From Acanthaster planci (taxonomy: Eukaryota > Echinodermata > Asteroidea > Valvatida > Acanthasteridae), in contig NW_019091516.1 of assembly GCF_001949145.1 (NCBI RefSeq), positions 45,196 to 109,195 on the forward strand: 64,000 nt of DNA, read 5' to 3'. Of this stretch, positions 1-11,742 are shown piece by piece. Made by a program: the position numbers and the translations under genes. Position 1 is the stretch's first letter. Every line of letters begins with the position of its first letter. The notes below the pieces were generated by a model. The model was not told where the DNA came from. It saw nothing but the letters and a program-made list of their open reading frames with translations, and searched no databases.

Positions 1-1780
1 AATTATATGATTTGTTTATTCAATGTCAGTGCTCAGTTATCCTTTATATACAACAGCAATTAATTATATACACAATTATCCTCACAGGGAGGTAGTCCTA
101 CGTGGTCAACTGCACCACGAACGTGATTAATAAGCCTTATCCTTAACCTACACCAGCATAACCCTCACGGTGATCAGGGTAAACCTCACAGCGATCAGGG
201 TAACCCTCACAATAACCAGGTAACCCTCACAGTGATCAGGGTAGCCCTCAAGTCTAAATAAATAATCTACTGATGGCTTATAACTGATAAGTCTTGGCCA
301 CACAAGCAACTACAATCTTCGTAACTGTACAACACAACAGGGTAGACTTATACAACAATAATCTATACTGCCTCACGACACAGTTCCAAAACTGCAACAA
401 GGTTTCAGGTGACTTAAATAACCCTCACCCACTTCAAGTTATTATAGTAAGTTGATTAAGAAGGCGATTATAATAGTCCTCACTAGACTCTAACGGAAAC
501 CTGCACCCGGTAAACCTCAACGAGGAAAGCAAGCTCCCAGACCAGGACCGCAACCAACCATCGCTATGCCAACAAGCATGGAACAACGGCACACAATCCT
601 TCTAGTCTAAGCTTCGCTAATTCCCCAATTAACTGGTTCGCTCGGGTTCCCTAACCCTGTAATCTACCGCTTCTTAAATAAACGAGACTGTCTAACGATT
701 CCCAATCTTCAAAGAGATCTGATATAATCGGCAGTTCCGGCAACTGAGAACAAGCACCACACTAACCGATCGCACCAGGTACACTTCAGGTAGATCCCCA
801 ACCACCAGCGGTCGCACGTCCGATTTACTCTCGAAACTCAGAATACAACACAACTCCACAGAGCTCTGGTTAGCACGCTGCCATCTTGAGAAGTCCCAGC
901 AACCCACGCAGCCAGCGCCCAGACCTAAGGTAATGCGCGCCTCTGATTGGTTGCCGCGTGCATGTTTAATGCATGATTGGACGCGTCTGAATTATTAATG
1001 ACCCAGACTAAACACAAGTCTGCGCAGCTACCCTGTTTCGCCACAATATGTCTGTGGTCCTATCGGTGCGGCCTTCCGTAAGGCGCCTTTCCATATGTGC
1101 GTCATCACTTTTTTTTAGGGTCGAACGTAACGAACACATATGTTATGTTAATGGGTCGATTAAGTTATGCCCATGAAAGTGAAACGCGTGAACGCATCGT
1201 GTACGCAACGCATCCAAACAACGTACATAAATTAAAGGCGCTGGTAAGCTGAGTCAAGCGTGCGCTCTGTTTCTGAACGACCTTTGGTTTTTGACATACC
1301 AAACTAGCTCAATGTGCAGGTGACATATTCCTCCATCCACAACCAAACTTGAAAAGCGGGTATGTAGCCGAGGACAGTAAAGCCTTGACCAAGTCGGGAT
1401 CCTCTGTGGCGTTCGTCTGGGTAAACCATAAAGCAATAAAAACTAGAGCGCTGACTCACGTACAAATTGATGCTGCTGGCCGCATCCACGTTTGTGCACA
1501 AACCTAGGGAAAACTCATTTTGTACGGCTTTGTACGGCTATTTGCATATAAAATGTGTCTGTATTCTAAAGCGACACTTCAACGAAGCCGAAAGGCAAAC
1601 AACCTGAGGGCACAAGCAGTAAATGAGTGTTCCACTTTGCTCTGCGCTAATAAAACTCAAACGCGTGCTCATATGTGCTGCACATGAATTTAACCGTGTC
1701 TTTTTTAATCAGATTTTATCGTTACCCGATACGGACGGCCTTTCTCGGATGTTAGGGAAACATTCGTTTTAAGATAATCA
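1..1780. other. No gene recognised; repeat-bearing leader region
   Basis: No open frame here resembles a known protein and none has a convincing exon structure. The only clear structure is the 21-bp tandem repeat at 160-252. CCTCAC motifs recur outside it as well (near 86, 420 and 476), so the first 500 bases may belong to one larger repetitive element whose ends lie outside the window. Confidence 0.5.
160..252. repeat. 21-bp tandem repeat, about 4.4 copies
   Basis: Units of the form AAMCCTCACRGYGATCAGGGT start at 160, 181, 202 and 222, with a partial fifth from 243. The third unit is one base shorter and diverged (AATAACCAGGT). Period and spacing were read directly. No coding role is visible. 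Confidence 0.85.
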
Positions 1781-1807
1781 GCTTTGGATGTAAATAAACT
1801 ATTCACC

Positions 1808-2104
1808 ATGGCCGATACCAAAAGAAATACTTCACTGAAGAATGAGTCATGTTCAAGTGCTGAAGCCGATGTCTCCCAAATGGCTTGGCGCATCGGTCAA
1901 GTTCAGTGTAAAGGTGACGTAAGGGATCCAGTGAAAATGTATCTCCTTCTATTCAGGAATGAGCTGGAAAGCTTTTTCTTTTTTAATCCCGTTCATTGCT
2001 TCCAGGGAAAAATATTCTTATTGCTTTTCAATCTCACCATTTCTGCTAATAACAATACCTCTGTTATATTAATAACCTCCTCTTCGAAAAAAAATCAGGG
2101 GTAA
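1808..2104 (+). CDS. Possible small ORF, unrecognised
   Basis: An ATG at 1808 sits in a strong ACCATGG context and opens a 98-codon frame. The first ~35 residues (MADTKRNTSLKNES onward) are hydrophilic and the rest is Phe/Leu-rich and low in complexity. It may be only a first exon running into an intron near 1905-1915, where GT dinucleotides follow a CAG. No domain or homologue is recognised and there is no supporting partner exon, so this may well be chance. Confidence 0.13.
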   Translation: MADTKRNTSLKNESCSSAEADVSQMAWRIGQVQCKGDVRDPVKMYLLLFRNELESFFFFNPVHCFQGKIFLLLFNLTISANNNTSVILITSSSKKNQG

Positions 2105-2835
2105 AATTAATGAGCATGTTTGGGATTGTCGTATGTGTTATTATTTTCTCGTAATGGCAAAGCACCAGGTGTACTCAGGCAAGGTGACAGTGATTTTTAA
2201 ACAATGGTATTAGCTGTTATGCTGTCATCAAAGTGATAACGGGAGATCGTTGGGGTGACTTTGGGATGGACATGGATATTTACCATTAATGCCAACCAAG
2301 CACTGCTGCTGGTACAACGTCGTCACAGGCTTGCACGAAAAAGCGCGGACATACAATGCGGGACCAGGGGAAAGCACGTGATTGTTGTTTGTAAATTGGT
2401 TATTTATTTAAGTAATTTCTTGTAAAATGTTTTTTGTGTTTTTGTGTGTGTGTTTTACTATTTACCTTTCGATAAGAAAATGTTGTTTGCCCTTAATTTG
2501 CATTTTTGGTGATATTCATTTTAGTGACATATTACTTTTAATTTTTTTTATTTAATTTTTTAATAATCTGTTTCGTAAATAGTTTTTAATGTTAGTTTTG
2601 TGTTTTATTATTTAACATTTTTCGTAAGAAAATGCTGTTTGTTCGTAATTGTTTAGTTTTGTTAAAATTAATTTTGGCCCTTTGGGCCGCCCTTACAGGA
2701 CCTTGTTTGCAAATATGAATAGATGCAGGCGTGCGATGATTGCACAGTGACCAATTTCAGCTAAGTATACACAAGCAAAATGCATCAACTTGAACTGGCA
2801 AGGATGTTTGTAAAATGGCGGACCCTCCGAGACGA
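2105..2835. other. AT-rich stretch without a gene
   Basis: Strongly T-rich sequence with a loosely repeated block: 2440-2480 (GTTTTACTATTTACC...CGATAAGAAAATG) resembles 2600-2640 (GTTTTATTATTTAAC...CGTAAGAAAATG), suggesting an old local duplication of about 160 bp. No gene is visible. Confidence 0.4.
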
Positions 2836-2839
2836 CTGC

Positions 2840-3340
2840 AGCACGACAAATTGTCTTATTGCTTGAATTCTGCTGCAGATAAATTAATGTTTGGTGATTT
2901 TCGTGCCGAGCAACGGCAAACCTTAGAATATTTTTTGGCCGGGTCATGACGTTTTCCAACAGGCTACGGGAAATCTGTTATTTTTCAAGTTGCACCTTTC
3001 TGTTTGGAGCTCCTCAGACTAGATACAAAGCTAATAGCGTTAGTCATTTCTCCTCTGACGGCTTTGATACAGGATCAAGTTGATTCGTTGGCTGCTATTA
3101 GGGCATTGAAGCTGCATGTTCGGCCAAAGATACACCTTCATCAATCAGACGAAGAATCAGCCAAGGGAAGTATCCCTCTGGTGTTTGCCAGCCCTTGGCT
3201 AGGCAGGGCGATCTTGTCCGGTGATGGGTACCCGCGAAATTTGTGCGGTATATTCGTTGACAAAAGTCACTGTGTGAAAAAATGGCGATTCATCCCACGA
3301 AGCTGCACTGCATTAAAAATAATGGTCAACCCGTCTGAAT
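2840..3340 (+). pseudogene. RecQ-type DNA helicase fragment, decayed
   Basis: One plus-strand frame reads FGDFRAEQRQTLEYFLAGS, then an in-frame TGA (2947-2949), then FPTGYGKSVIFQ and ISPLTALIQDQVDSL. These match the N-terminal RecQ-family blocks: motif 0 (FR..Q), Walker A (GYGKS) and motif Ia (SPL.AL..DQV). Further on, FVDKSHCVKKW stands where the family has the DEAH box, so the acidic Walker B pair is lost. The frame ends at 3354 with no helicase C-terminal half. RecQ-like genes of this 'PTGYGKS' type are often multicopy and transposon-associated in invertebrates (general knowledge). A second fragment of the same type lies near 40.3 kb. This is a dead copy, not a working RecQ. Confidence 0.75.
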
Positions 3341-3427
3341 CTAGATCAGTCTGACCACTGGAACACTTCTATTGCGAAAATTGAATACTTATACATGTAC
3401 TAGCAATCCCTGCCAGTCTATCGTTTG

Positions 3428-3611
3428 GGAAAGAGTTCCATATAAGAAGTTCACTCACTTTCCTCTGTATTGACTTACAAGCCACTAGATAGCAATTACA
3501 TGTTATGAAAGTCAATTTAGCATTTCTTAGAAAACACTGGGAATTTGTCAGACCAGTCTCATAGGGTTGTATACAGGGTGTTGAGTGAACTTCTTATGTA
3601 GAACTCTTTCC
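3428..3611. mobile_element. 184-bp MITE with 30-bp terminal inverted repeats
   Basis: The left end (3428-3457) begins GGAAAGAGTTCCATATAAGA and the right end (3582-3611), read on the minus strand, begins GGAAAGAGTTCTACATAAGA. The two 30-base arms differ at only two positions. The interior has no ORF. No target-site duplication is obvious in the flanks. It is a non-autonomous DNA transposon by structure; the superfamily cannot be assigned. Confidence 0.85.
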
Positions 3612-4570
3612 GCTTTTTTATTTTTTGCAATGCGAACCCTATTGGTAAAGAGGATTCTGACATGAAAATAGGTTTTAAATATTTGGACAAACTTTGCCTC
3701 TCTTTAAATTGTCGAGGCAAGTAAATTAAGCATGGGGAACATACTGTCTTTGAAGTATGTATAACACTGGTGACATCAGATTTACAAGAACTGAATTAAG
3801 TTCCTGGATTAACTGAAGCAAAGCCTCACCTTCAGAGCTCCGTGTTCTGTAGGACAATCTTTTAGGTCTGTTAACATCTACATCACAGATAATGCACCGA
3901 CTTGAAATTTCATCACTTGTGCGTACTACTGCAATGGCGGGCTTCGCGGGAATTATACCTCGCCATGTTTGCTACACAGCATGTACATATACTGCATGAT
4001 ACTGCGAAACACACCACATGGGTCCATACCGATGTGGCAGTTGTTACTTGATTTGAATTTGTCAATGCAAAACTGGAGGTCGCCAACCAGGTCTGTATTG
4101 CAACCGAAAAAGCCATATAGCGTTTGTCCAGTAATTGAAATCGTTGGGAAAAAAATCAATCACAATCAGTAAAGCATAGCAAAGGCGAGCTCGATCTCCG
4201 ATTATTCTGATCAGCTGGCAAAGTAAATTGACTTGTCATGTAAATGTATTGCAGCTTGTGAATTCAGTTAACCTTTCACCTTACGACCAACTTGAATTAT
4301 GCGGTTACTATGGAGCAATGACCAATCCAAAAGGGTATTTAAAACATCGGCTCTTGTCATTATTATAATGAGCACCGCCCAAACAATATAGCTTCCGCGG
4401 ACGGTTGCACCATACCTCGGCGTTCGTCCTGGTTTCCGGACCAGCAGATTTGCATTGTTCTTAGGCCGCTTACGGAAGCGTATAAAGGCCACTTGCAAAA
4501 AACAAATTTGAGATACTAGCTCGCCCCGGCGACTTACCTAAAACTAGTTCAACTCACTGCATATTAAGAC
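3612..4570. other. No gene recognised
   Basis: Several short frames on both strands overlap here (for example around 3913-4160 and 4268-4498), but none shows a domain, splice partner or conserved motif. The sequence is moderately repetitive and probably includes remains of the element that carries the nearby helicase fragment. Confidence 0.35.
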
Positions 4571-4574
4571 TCAG

Positions 4575-4710
4575 GTCTGGATACCAAACCCGATGATTCC
4601 AACTACTCTTCTTATCAAGGGTCCTGTATCCCCCAACGTCCACGTAACCAACACTCCCCCGGATTTCTGGGAATAGACGAACCATTCCGAACTTATTCTG
4701 TCCATATTAA
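4575..4710 (+). repeat. Dispersed repeat, copy 1 (pairs with about 40003)
   Basis: The block TCTGGATACCAAACCCGATG through about 4655 aligns over roughly 80 bases, with about three-quarters identity by eye, to 40005-40085 in the same orientation. Both end in a diverged 'ATTCCGAA...TATATT' tail. Each copy lies within 1.7 kb of a RecQ-type helicase fragment. Confidence 0.7.
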
Positions 4711-5299
4711 ATCCAGTTTAACGTCAACACTTTTTATTTAATGCTCCTTAAAACTATGAAAATTGTTACAAAGTTTAAAGTTGGTAGCCAAATGAAAGGG
4801 GAGAGGAAAAAGACCACTCGGATGGTGTCATAAATATTCGGTCATTTCTGGCCGCGTCTGCTCCAAGATTTTTGTCAACTGTCCGTGGTATACCGGTTGG
4901 AGTATGCCATCCACTACAAAGTAGAATTAGGTTTTAAAAATTGGAACATTTGTTGTTAAATTTATTGCATTTTAGTTTTAAATTCAATATGGTTTAAGCG
5001 AACGTCATTTTTAAATAGCTCAAACTAAATAAAATCTTAAGGATCTCATTCCTTTTTTTTACATTCAGACTCGAGTGAATTTTTAAAGAGCGAATGAATT
5101 TTCATACATACAACGTAATCTTTAGGATTGAATGGATTTTAAAGTTCGAAATTCTTTAATTTTTTTTACAACGTAACGGCTTATGTATTTACAGAAATCT
5201 CGCTTTATCCGAATTAAGAAATAAAAAACTCGCCTCGGAAAGATAGTAACTCGCCGCAGCAAGATAGTATCTCAAAAAACTTTTTCTGCAAGTGGCCCT

Positions 5300-5640
5300 T
5301 ATACACTTCCGTAGCTGCGCGAGGTCGCTCTTCGCCTTGATTTTGCGAAGTACAGTATGTAGGTATGTACGTGCGCGGGTACATGTACGTACTGGGTCAT
5401 CGAGCGGCTGGTGCGCGCTGCGTTGCGCTGCGATGAATGACGAACACCTTGACCAAGACTACCACCAGCCCCGGCGCACCAAACGCAGGCGCACGGCCGG
5501 GACAACGCTTCCAACATGGCGCAAGCCATATAATTCGCGGGTGCGCCACCACCTCCGCCGGAAACCACGGCGAGGCGGACGGGGCACCTGTGGGTTTAAG
5601 TGTAAAACAATGTTGACTTTGTAAAAAGAAAGGGAATATC
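5300..5640 (+). other. CpG-rich island with a short basic ORF
   Basis: In an otherwise AT-rich area this block is conspicuously rich in CG dinucleotides (GCGCGAGG, CGCGCTGCGTTGCGC, GGCGCACGGCCGGG). From an ATG at 5431 a frame of about 64 codons is very basic (RRTKRRRTAGTT, RRKPRRGGRG) and could carry a nuclear localisation signal. No family is recognised. It could be a CpG-island promoter or first exon, or the 5' end of a mobile element. Coding status is uncertain. Confidence 0.3.
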
Positions 5641-6076
5641 TCATCTATGAGGCAATACAAATATGTACATACTGAAAGAAATGGTTTATTGAGTAACAAA
5701 GTGGAAATGTTACAGTGAAGTTATGAAGTCGTTGTGCGTAAGTTCGTTTGTATGTTTGTAGTATTACCAAATTATCATTGTAGTAAAAGTTATCATATGT
5801 TACTAAATAATGTATAATCTAAGATGTGACTGGTAAACTCTCAGAAGAAATTCCAAAGACCATGACGTAATTTGCCCTTATACCATACCACTTTAATGAC
5901 AAATTGTGACTGACAGCAAGTCTAACAGTGCTGTTATAGTGTGCGTAGTAACCTTGACTGTGTGGTCCAATCTGCAATCAACAATACGGTACAACAAATG
6001 CAATAACCATCTGCCTATGAACTGGCTTAAAAAAATCCTCATAAATATGTGAAGTGAAGTAAGTATACTGGACGGT
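5641..6076. other. No gene recognised
   Basis: AT-rich sequence with no supported frame or repeat. Confidence 0.35.
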
Positions 6077-6530
6077 TTACAATCCAAAACAAAGCCTTGA
6101 GTCAAAATGAGCATCTATCAAGAGTAATTGTGTCTTAATTATTTGTTCTGCGATTCGATACGTGGGATCTGAGATATGGGTGTTGGAAAGCATATGTTTG
6201 TAAAATTTAGACCGTTTGCTTCTGTGTAAGTCGAGTATATAATATTTTGGATTAACTTCAATTTGACTTTTAATGTTGCCAGAATATAACTTTAAAGCCG
6301 GTCTCAGTGCCCATCGGATACACTGCTGGTCGTTGTTTTGGATGTTTATGGTTGCTTTTATGTGCCCCAATTGCGCAGGTAATGGAATATAAGTCGCACG
6401 CATCGGGTTGTATTTAACCACGTTGATGTAAAAAGCGACAACTTTATCAAAGATCCATCCCGACCCTCGTTGTGTATGAGCCTCCAAGTCCTCTATTTGT
6501 TTTTGCCTCTGTTCTGCGAGTGCCTCTTAC
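6077..6530 (-). pseudogene. Fragment resembling a polymerase-B-type mobile-element protein
   Basis: The minus-strand frame of about 150 codons begins after a TAA near 6530 and runs through RGSGWIFDKVV, YNPMRATYIPLP, KATININ-like KATINIQNNDQQCIRWAL. The order SGW... / KY.P.R...YIPLP / ..INI.N.D..C..W is one I associate with proteins accompanying family-B DNA polymerases in Polinton/Maverick-like and related large DNA elements of invertebrates; this is recognition from memory, not a search. After about residue 80 the match fades. No polymerase catalytic motif (YGDTDS type) was seen nearby, so this is an isolated remnant of a mobile element rather than a host gene. Confidence 0.4.
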
Positions 6531-7995
6531 ACGTCGGCTTTTCTTACGACCAATTTATTTTCGCTCGGAAAGGTAAATACGCCCAAGTCAGTTTTTTTTT
6601 CGTCAAAAGGTCAAGGTGAATGAAGTGGGAATCCCCGGCGCGAGTGGTGGAAAGGGGTGAAAGGGGGTAAAAGCGGAGGTGGCGCAGAACTGTCTATTTC
6701 CTTACTACTGCCATCTCATGTGGCTTGTTAATGAAAGATAGAACAGCAGTTGGGTATTATCTTACAACTTTTTCCTGCGGTTTCTTTGCGGATTTAATGG
6801 TTTAAGGGTGCAGAGGACATCCATGTAGGAATTATAAGACCTGCATCCACAAAATCCACATGTCTAGACTTAACAGGTAAAAATGCATAGGCCTACTTAC
6901 CGCCCAGGTTAAGAAACATGTTATTAATGAATAACTAAGTATTATAGTTATCAAAAAATAACACTGACTTACTTTTAACTCATTAGATATTATTTATATT
7001 ACAAAACGACCTTTCTCAAAACACTGAGCAATAGCTACTACCAATTCTATAACAGTACAAGGCCACGGTAGAAGAAGATGTTCACTTAATCCAAATGTTC
7101 GTTATGATGGTGTTTATTATAGTCTCTAATGTACCTTTCAACCAAATCCAAAACGACCTAAAACATACCAACCACATCAGCCATTTTTGAGATCTTAAAC
7201 TATCGCACAGTAAAATCCATCCGACCCATCAAGTCTTCCAACTATCTTATTGTTATTATTAAAAAAAAATACATCTTGAAAATATCTTATTGTAGCGGAC
7301 GTCCATCACCTATTCTAATGAAGATGACTCAGAAGCGAAGATTTCTTATGAATCCTAGAGGGCGTTGAGCCATTATGTACTTGCTTGCACGTTTTGCATT
7401 TCGCTGAAGTTCGTCGAAGAATTCCATTGACTTTTGTTTGAATTTTTTGATACGCCCAATGTTGTGAGTGCACGTTTTGGGTTACTTGTAATTACAGGTC
7501 ATGTGTTACAGATTAAGATGTATAAGGAGGGAGATACATGTAGAAATAATCATTTTGGGCACCATAAACATCAAGTTTATAAATTTGGCATTTCAGACCA
7601 TGCGGTAAGTTCCACATATGTGCACGTATAGCGTATTATGAATAGGATGATTTTGCATTGAGTTTGGATATTTAATGTTGAAGTATGTACCTGCTTGAAG
7701 AGTTGAATTTGGAAGATAACTTTGACATTTGGTGTGATATGGTTGTGCTAAAGAGTATTTCAGGGCACGCTTTAAAAAGATCCACTGTAAAATTTAACGA
7801 AAAAGAGATGTCAAAGCTTCTCACCTTGAAGAGTTGCAGCACTTACGTTACAGATGTAATTGGGACAGGATGGCAGCATTAACAGGTGCAAAATTAAAAC
7901 AACTTTCAACATCATCGGAACAAGATTTTTCTTCTTAAGCACTAAGGGAAGAGTTCTAAGTAAAATCAAACTTCGTATTCATTTCAAAACCCCAG
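6531..7995. other. No gene recognised
   Basis: Low-complexity and AT-rich sequence. Short plus-strand frames around 7434-7882 lie just upstream of the dehydrogenase relic, but they do not contain the Rossmann glycine motif (TGxxxGxG) that its missing N-terminus should have, so they are not annotated as its exons. Confidence 0.35.
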
Positions 7996-10145
7996 TGAAT
8001 AATGCAGGTATCTATGATATGGATAACATGTTCTTCAAAGAGCCACAACCATCGCTGGACCATTCTCATGCTCTGATGGATGTTAATTTCTGGGGTCCAG
8101 CCCGTGTAATGAAAGCTGTTCTGCCTTTCATGATGGAGCAGAAATCTGGCCGTATCATCAACACTACAACTGAAGCTGGCATAACACGTAAGAAATGCAC
8201 ATACTCAAACCAGAAAACTAAAACCAGAGTTCAGCTCCCCTAATTTATATGCTCCTATGGGGCTGGACTATCCAAGACGCCCAGTGGGCATTGCACCAGT
8301 CGCGCGCCAAAGATTCAGGGGCCTACGGAAGTACCAGAGTGTGTTATACAAACACGCTCAGCACGTAAAAGTTTGTTTTTAAGCTTTAAAAATTTGTTCT
8401 GAAAACGTTCATTTTTGTGGAAGGCATTGTAGTACTACAGGGCATGAACATGAAATGTAAGGCTCCGGTGTTAGGGAACAAATTGATGATGGTACCTATG
8501 AGGCAAAAGGAGGACCTACGGGATACTGGTCCTTATATGGGTTTATACGTTACGAGTTAATCCGTTTCTGAGTATCATCCGCGTCGGTTAGAGGCACATG
8601 CAGTCTTTAATTCACGCGTTCAAGAAAAATGCGTACACAACAGTAGTAGCGTGACCCCGGGGCACAGAGAAGTACGGGGTGGCGGGTGGGGGGGGGCATA
8701 TGTGCCCCTCCAGAAATTACTTTAGCTTCACAACTGCACAATATAAAGGGGACCTGAAAAGATGATGCATGCTCTCATATTTTCCCTTTTAAAACCGTGA
8801 GACGAACACGTTTTTAATTGTGAAGCTTAAGTTGTAAGCTGTTGAGGGTACGGTATACTTCGGTTGGAATATTTGTTTCTACTGATCTAAACTCAAACTC
8901 TGCCAGCCAATTGATATAGTATAGACAGATATCAGCAGCAAGACCGACTTATTACACGATCCGCAGACGTGACAGACTGTCGGGCTAGCTGCACTGATGG
9001 AGTTATAGTGCGACTGTGACCATCCGATCGGCCGACCAACTATCAATGATCCAGTGATCAATTAGCAATTTCAATAAACATTGAGCTAGATTACTATATT
9101 TGTCGTTTTATTTTGTGGTATTTAGAACTGGTAGGTCTCTATAAAAAGCAGTAATATTTATTGTTTCCAGGATGTAAAATATAACGTTTACAAAAGCCAT
9201 TTTATTACTTTTCTATTCCTTGCCATACAGCAACGCCCTTTATAGGTTTCTACGGGGCGACCAAGTTTGCCTTGGAAGGGTTGTCTGAGAGCCTTGCGTA
9301 GGTTCTCCGCAAAGCCTACAACATCAGGTAAACTCAGATTCCTGTTTGATAATCCTTGAAAAATAATTGGTTTTATAGGTTGACACGTTGCAGTCCAACA
9401 CTGCCTCTTCCGTGAAAACGTCACTTGGAAACTAGCCTATCAGTCGTTTTCCAAAAATGCTGAGCCCTTTTTCTTTCAAGGAGCGGCTTTTAAGGGTTGT
9501 GCATTCTTTCCTATCCAATTTTATCAAATGCAAATGGTGTGTACATATACATAAGGCGAGGAGCCTGTTTTGGAGATTTTGTTTTCGTTTTGTTTTTGTT
9601 TTAAGAACAAAAATAAACAGCTAGAGTATCATTTGATGCTTTTCTTTGTAATTCCCAAGACAAGTTTTGCCCCATATTTTTATTTATCTTTATTATCGTC
9701 ATGAAGGGGTGCAGGGCAAAACTGTGAATGGAACAGAGGAAAACATAATTATCTGTTGTAACAGCGGAAAAATATGGTCTTTGTGTATGTTATTGTATCT
9801 TATTTATTGTATGTTATTTGCAAAAGAGTCGTCTTTTTTGAGCCTGGGCGGTCGTCTCCCCGGCTGTAGCAAGCGCTTTGGACCCAGCATTTAAGCCAGA
9901 GTATGTGACTCATAGTTGGAATGACACCGCCAAAGATATGTTTGCTATGTTCTGGGAGAAAGACATGAAGCGACTGATGATGCAAAACCAGACGACAGAG
10001 GAGGTAGCGTGTGTGATGGAGGAGATCATTCTGTGCGAAGACCCTCACCTTCGCTACCAGTCCAGTCAGACAATAACCAAGCGAGTGGCCATAAAAGTAA
10101 AGGACGGGTGACTCTGCTTTCAAAGCGTTCCAGACAATGCAGTGA
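7996..10145 (+). pseudogene. Short-chain dehydrogenase (17beta-HSD1/RDH8-like) relic, three exons
   Basis: Three exon-like blocks with splice sites: 7996-8187 (CCCAG acceptor, GTAAGA donor) encodes NNAGIYDMDNMFF...DVNFWGPARVMKAVLPFM...SGRIINTTTEAG; 9231-9327 (ATACAG acceptor, GTAAAC donor) encodes TPFIGFYGATKFALEGLSES; 9874-10111 encodes the C-terminal part with TTEEVACVMEEII and LRYQSSQ. NNAG, the YxxxK pair (YGATK) and the C-terminal layout fit the 17beta-hydroxysteroid/retinol dehydrogenase branch of classical SDRs. Three lesions suggest a dead gene: TAG directly after SESLA in exon two, Thr where the catalytic Ser is expected (INTTTEAG), and a frameshift at 10107-10110, after which the other frame continues GDSAF, as the family expects. 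The Rossmann N-terminus and the segment between 9327 and 9874 were not found. Introns are kept, so it is a decayed duplicate, not a retrocopy. Confidence 0.72.
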
Positions 10146-11533
10146 AGCGGTACAGTTGTCCTCCGTGTATTTTTATTACAGATAGCCAAATGGAAACTGT
10201 CATGCAGCCCTCAACCGATCTACCGACCCCAAAATCTTGAAATCTCCGAACAGTTTCCCCTTTTAAAAAAGCGGATTATTCGTGATTTGCTGTTGTCGAG
10301 ACAGTGGTATCGTATGCCGAACGGCATAGTACGGGTGCACATGCATTTCCTATGCCAAGCTCATTTTGTTTGAACAGCGATTTGTTTTCGAATTTGTGAC
10401 ACAAGTACAATACCAGGCACCCTGATTGTGTTTTACCCGTTTCAGCCCCTACGTCACATCAAAGGGTTTTGCAAAGATTTCTCGCCAACTGAACCCGTCG
10501 CTGTGTTGCGGGACTTTGTATATCGCTATACATGCCTTGCTGAATACAAAATTTATAAACAAGGGTTCAATTTAATATTTTAATAAGAAAGCTAGCTGTT
10601 GTGTGCACTATCTACTATGTATGTCCCCACAAAAACTCTTTGACTGACCCCCTGCCCTTTTTTCATTTGAGGAAAAACAAACCAATTTTTGTCCTTCAAT
10701 TGGCCTGCATATTTCGTCCATGCTTTGTAAATCACTAACGGAGTTGTGCGAGATTTTAACCGCAATTATTTACTGAGCATTAATACGCATGTACACAATA
10801 ATGAGTTAATCGAAATTGCATCACTTAAAACAGTCAAGAAAAGAGTCAAGCAGATTGCACGCGAAGGCATAATAGTTACTATCATACAGACAACAAAAAG
10901 AAAGAACACAAAGAAAGAAACAAATGTATTATATACAAATGTTTTGACAAGAAAATTTGTACTATTTAGTTTGTTTAATTTTATCAATACAACAAAAGGT
11001 GAAAATATTGATTTTCCTTATGCATGCTGTAGGGCTTAATCTCTCAGAATATCTATAGGTACCGGATTGAGAAACTGATATAATGTTATTTATCACTGAC
11101 CGTTAGGGTTATTTTTGTTTTGCAGCAATAAAGAGAAATTTCTTGTAACTAAAAAGTGGCCATGACAGTGTGTCGTTCTTTTATGATGTACTTCTTCGTG
11201 CACATATCTTTGTTCTGTCCTCCAGCCTCAGGGGCGGATCAAGAGGCAGGCTGGAGAATTTTTTTAATGTTTAATTTTGCGGACAAACGGACACAATGAC
11301 AAAACTTTACATGAGATACATTATTTAGAATGGTATTGGTGCACTTATCATTGTACACTCTGATTATTTTATTATTTTCACTATTTTTCTTTTACCTTTT
11401 GTCTCAGAGAAGGGGTGGTCCAATCCCTCCCCCTCCCCATCTACGCCTGGACCTTCATATTTTCTTGTGAAATTTGCATTCGGATCTTGTGTTCTGAGCT
11501 GTACACGTCATCAGTATTTTCAAGCTACATAAT
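10146..11533. other. No gene recognised
   Basis: The frame at 10746-11039 is Lys/Asn/Thr-rich and looks like AT-rich chance sequence. Around 11228-11455 the ends CAGGGGCGGATC and (minus strand) CAGGCGTAGATGGGG resemble the termini of hAT-type non-autonomous elements, but flanking duplications do not match, so no element is claimed. Confidence 0.3.
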
Positions 11534-11742
11534 CAGCGGCGTGTCAGACTTTTAGTGTTGGGGTAGATTCAAAAAGAGAAGGCGGCCTTGGGCTTATTCA
11601 ACATGATGTTGGGGAGAAATGATATCAAGAACCTCACTCAAAAATCCGTTGGGGGGGCACGTTTTCCCCATCCTCCCGCCCACTACCACAGTACATACAT
11701 ACAGTTACCCACTGTACCTCTCTTTATTCTTCTCCGCCACTG
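11534..11742. mobile_element. Possible hAT-like non-autonomous element; contains a dispersed repeat
   Basis: Starts CAGCGGCGTGTCAG and ends TTCTCCGCCACTG; the right end on the minus strand reads CAGTGGCGGAG, so the tips form an imperfect CAGYGGCG inverted repeat as in many hAT derivatives. The 8-base flanks are not clearly identical. The interior, 11552-11640 (ATTCAAAAAGAGAAGGCGGC ... TTCAACATGATGTTGGGG), is clearly related to 30986-31060 in intron 1 of the plus-strand sulfatase. Confidence 0.4.

Noticed and set aside
160-252. Possible CRISPR-like array
   Set aside because: Units are contiguous with no unique spacers, and the window is clearly animal DNA.
9800-10189. 129-codon minus-strand frame
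   Set aside because: Antisense to the C-terminal exon of the dehydrogenase relic; no recognisable content of its own.
11228-11455. Possible hAT-type element with CAGGGGCGG tips
   Set aside because: The right tip is poorly matched and the flanking 8-base duplications differ, so the ends cannot be supported.
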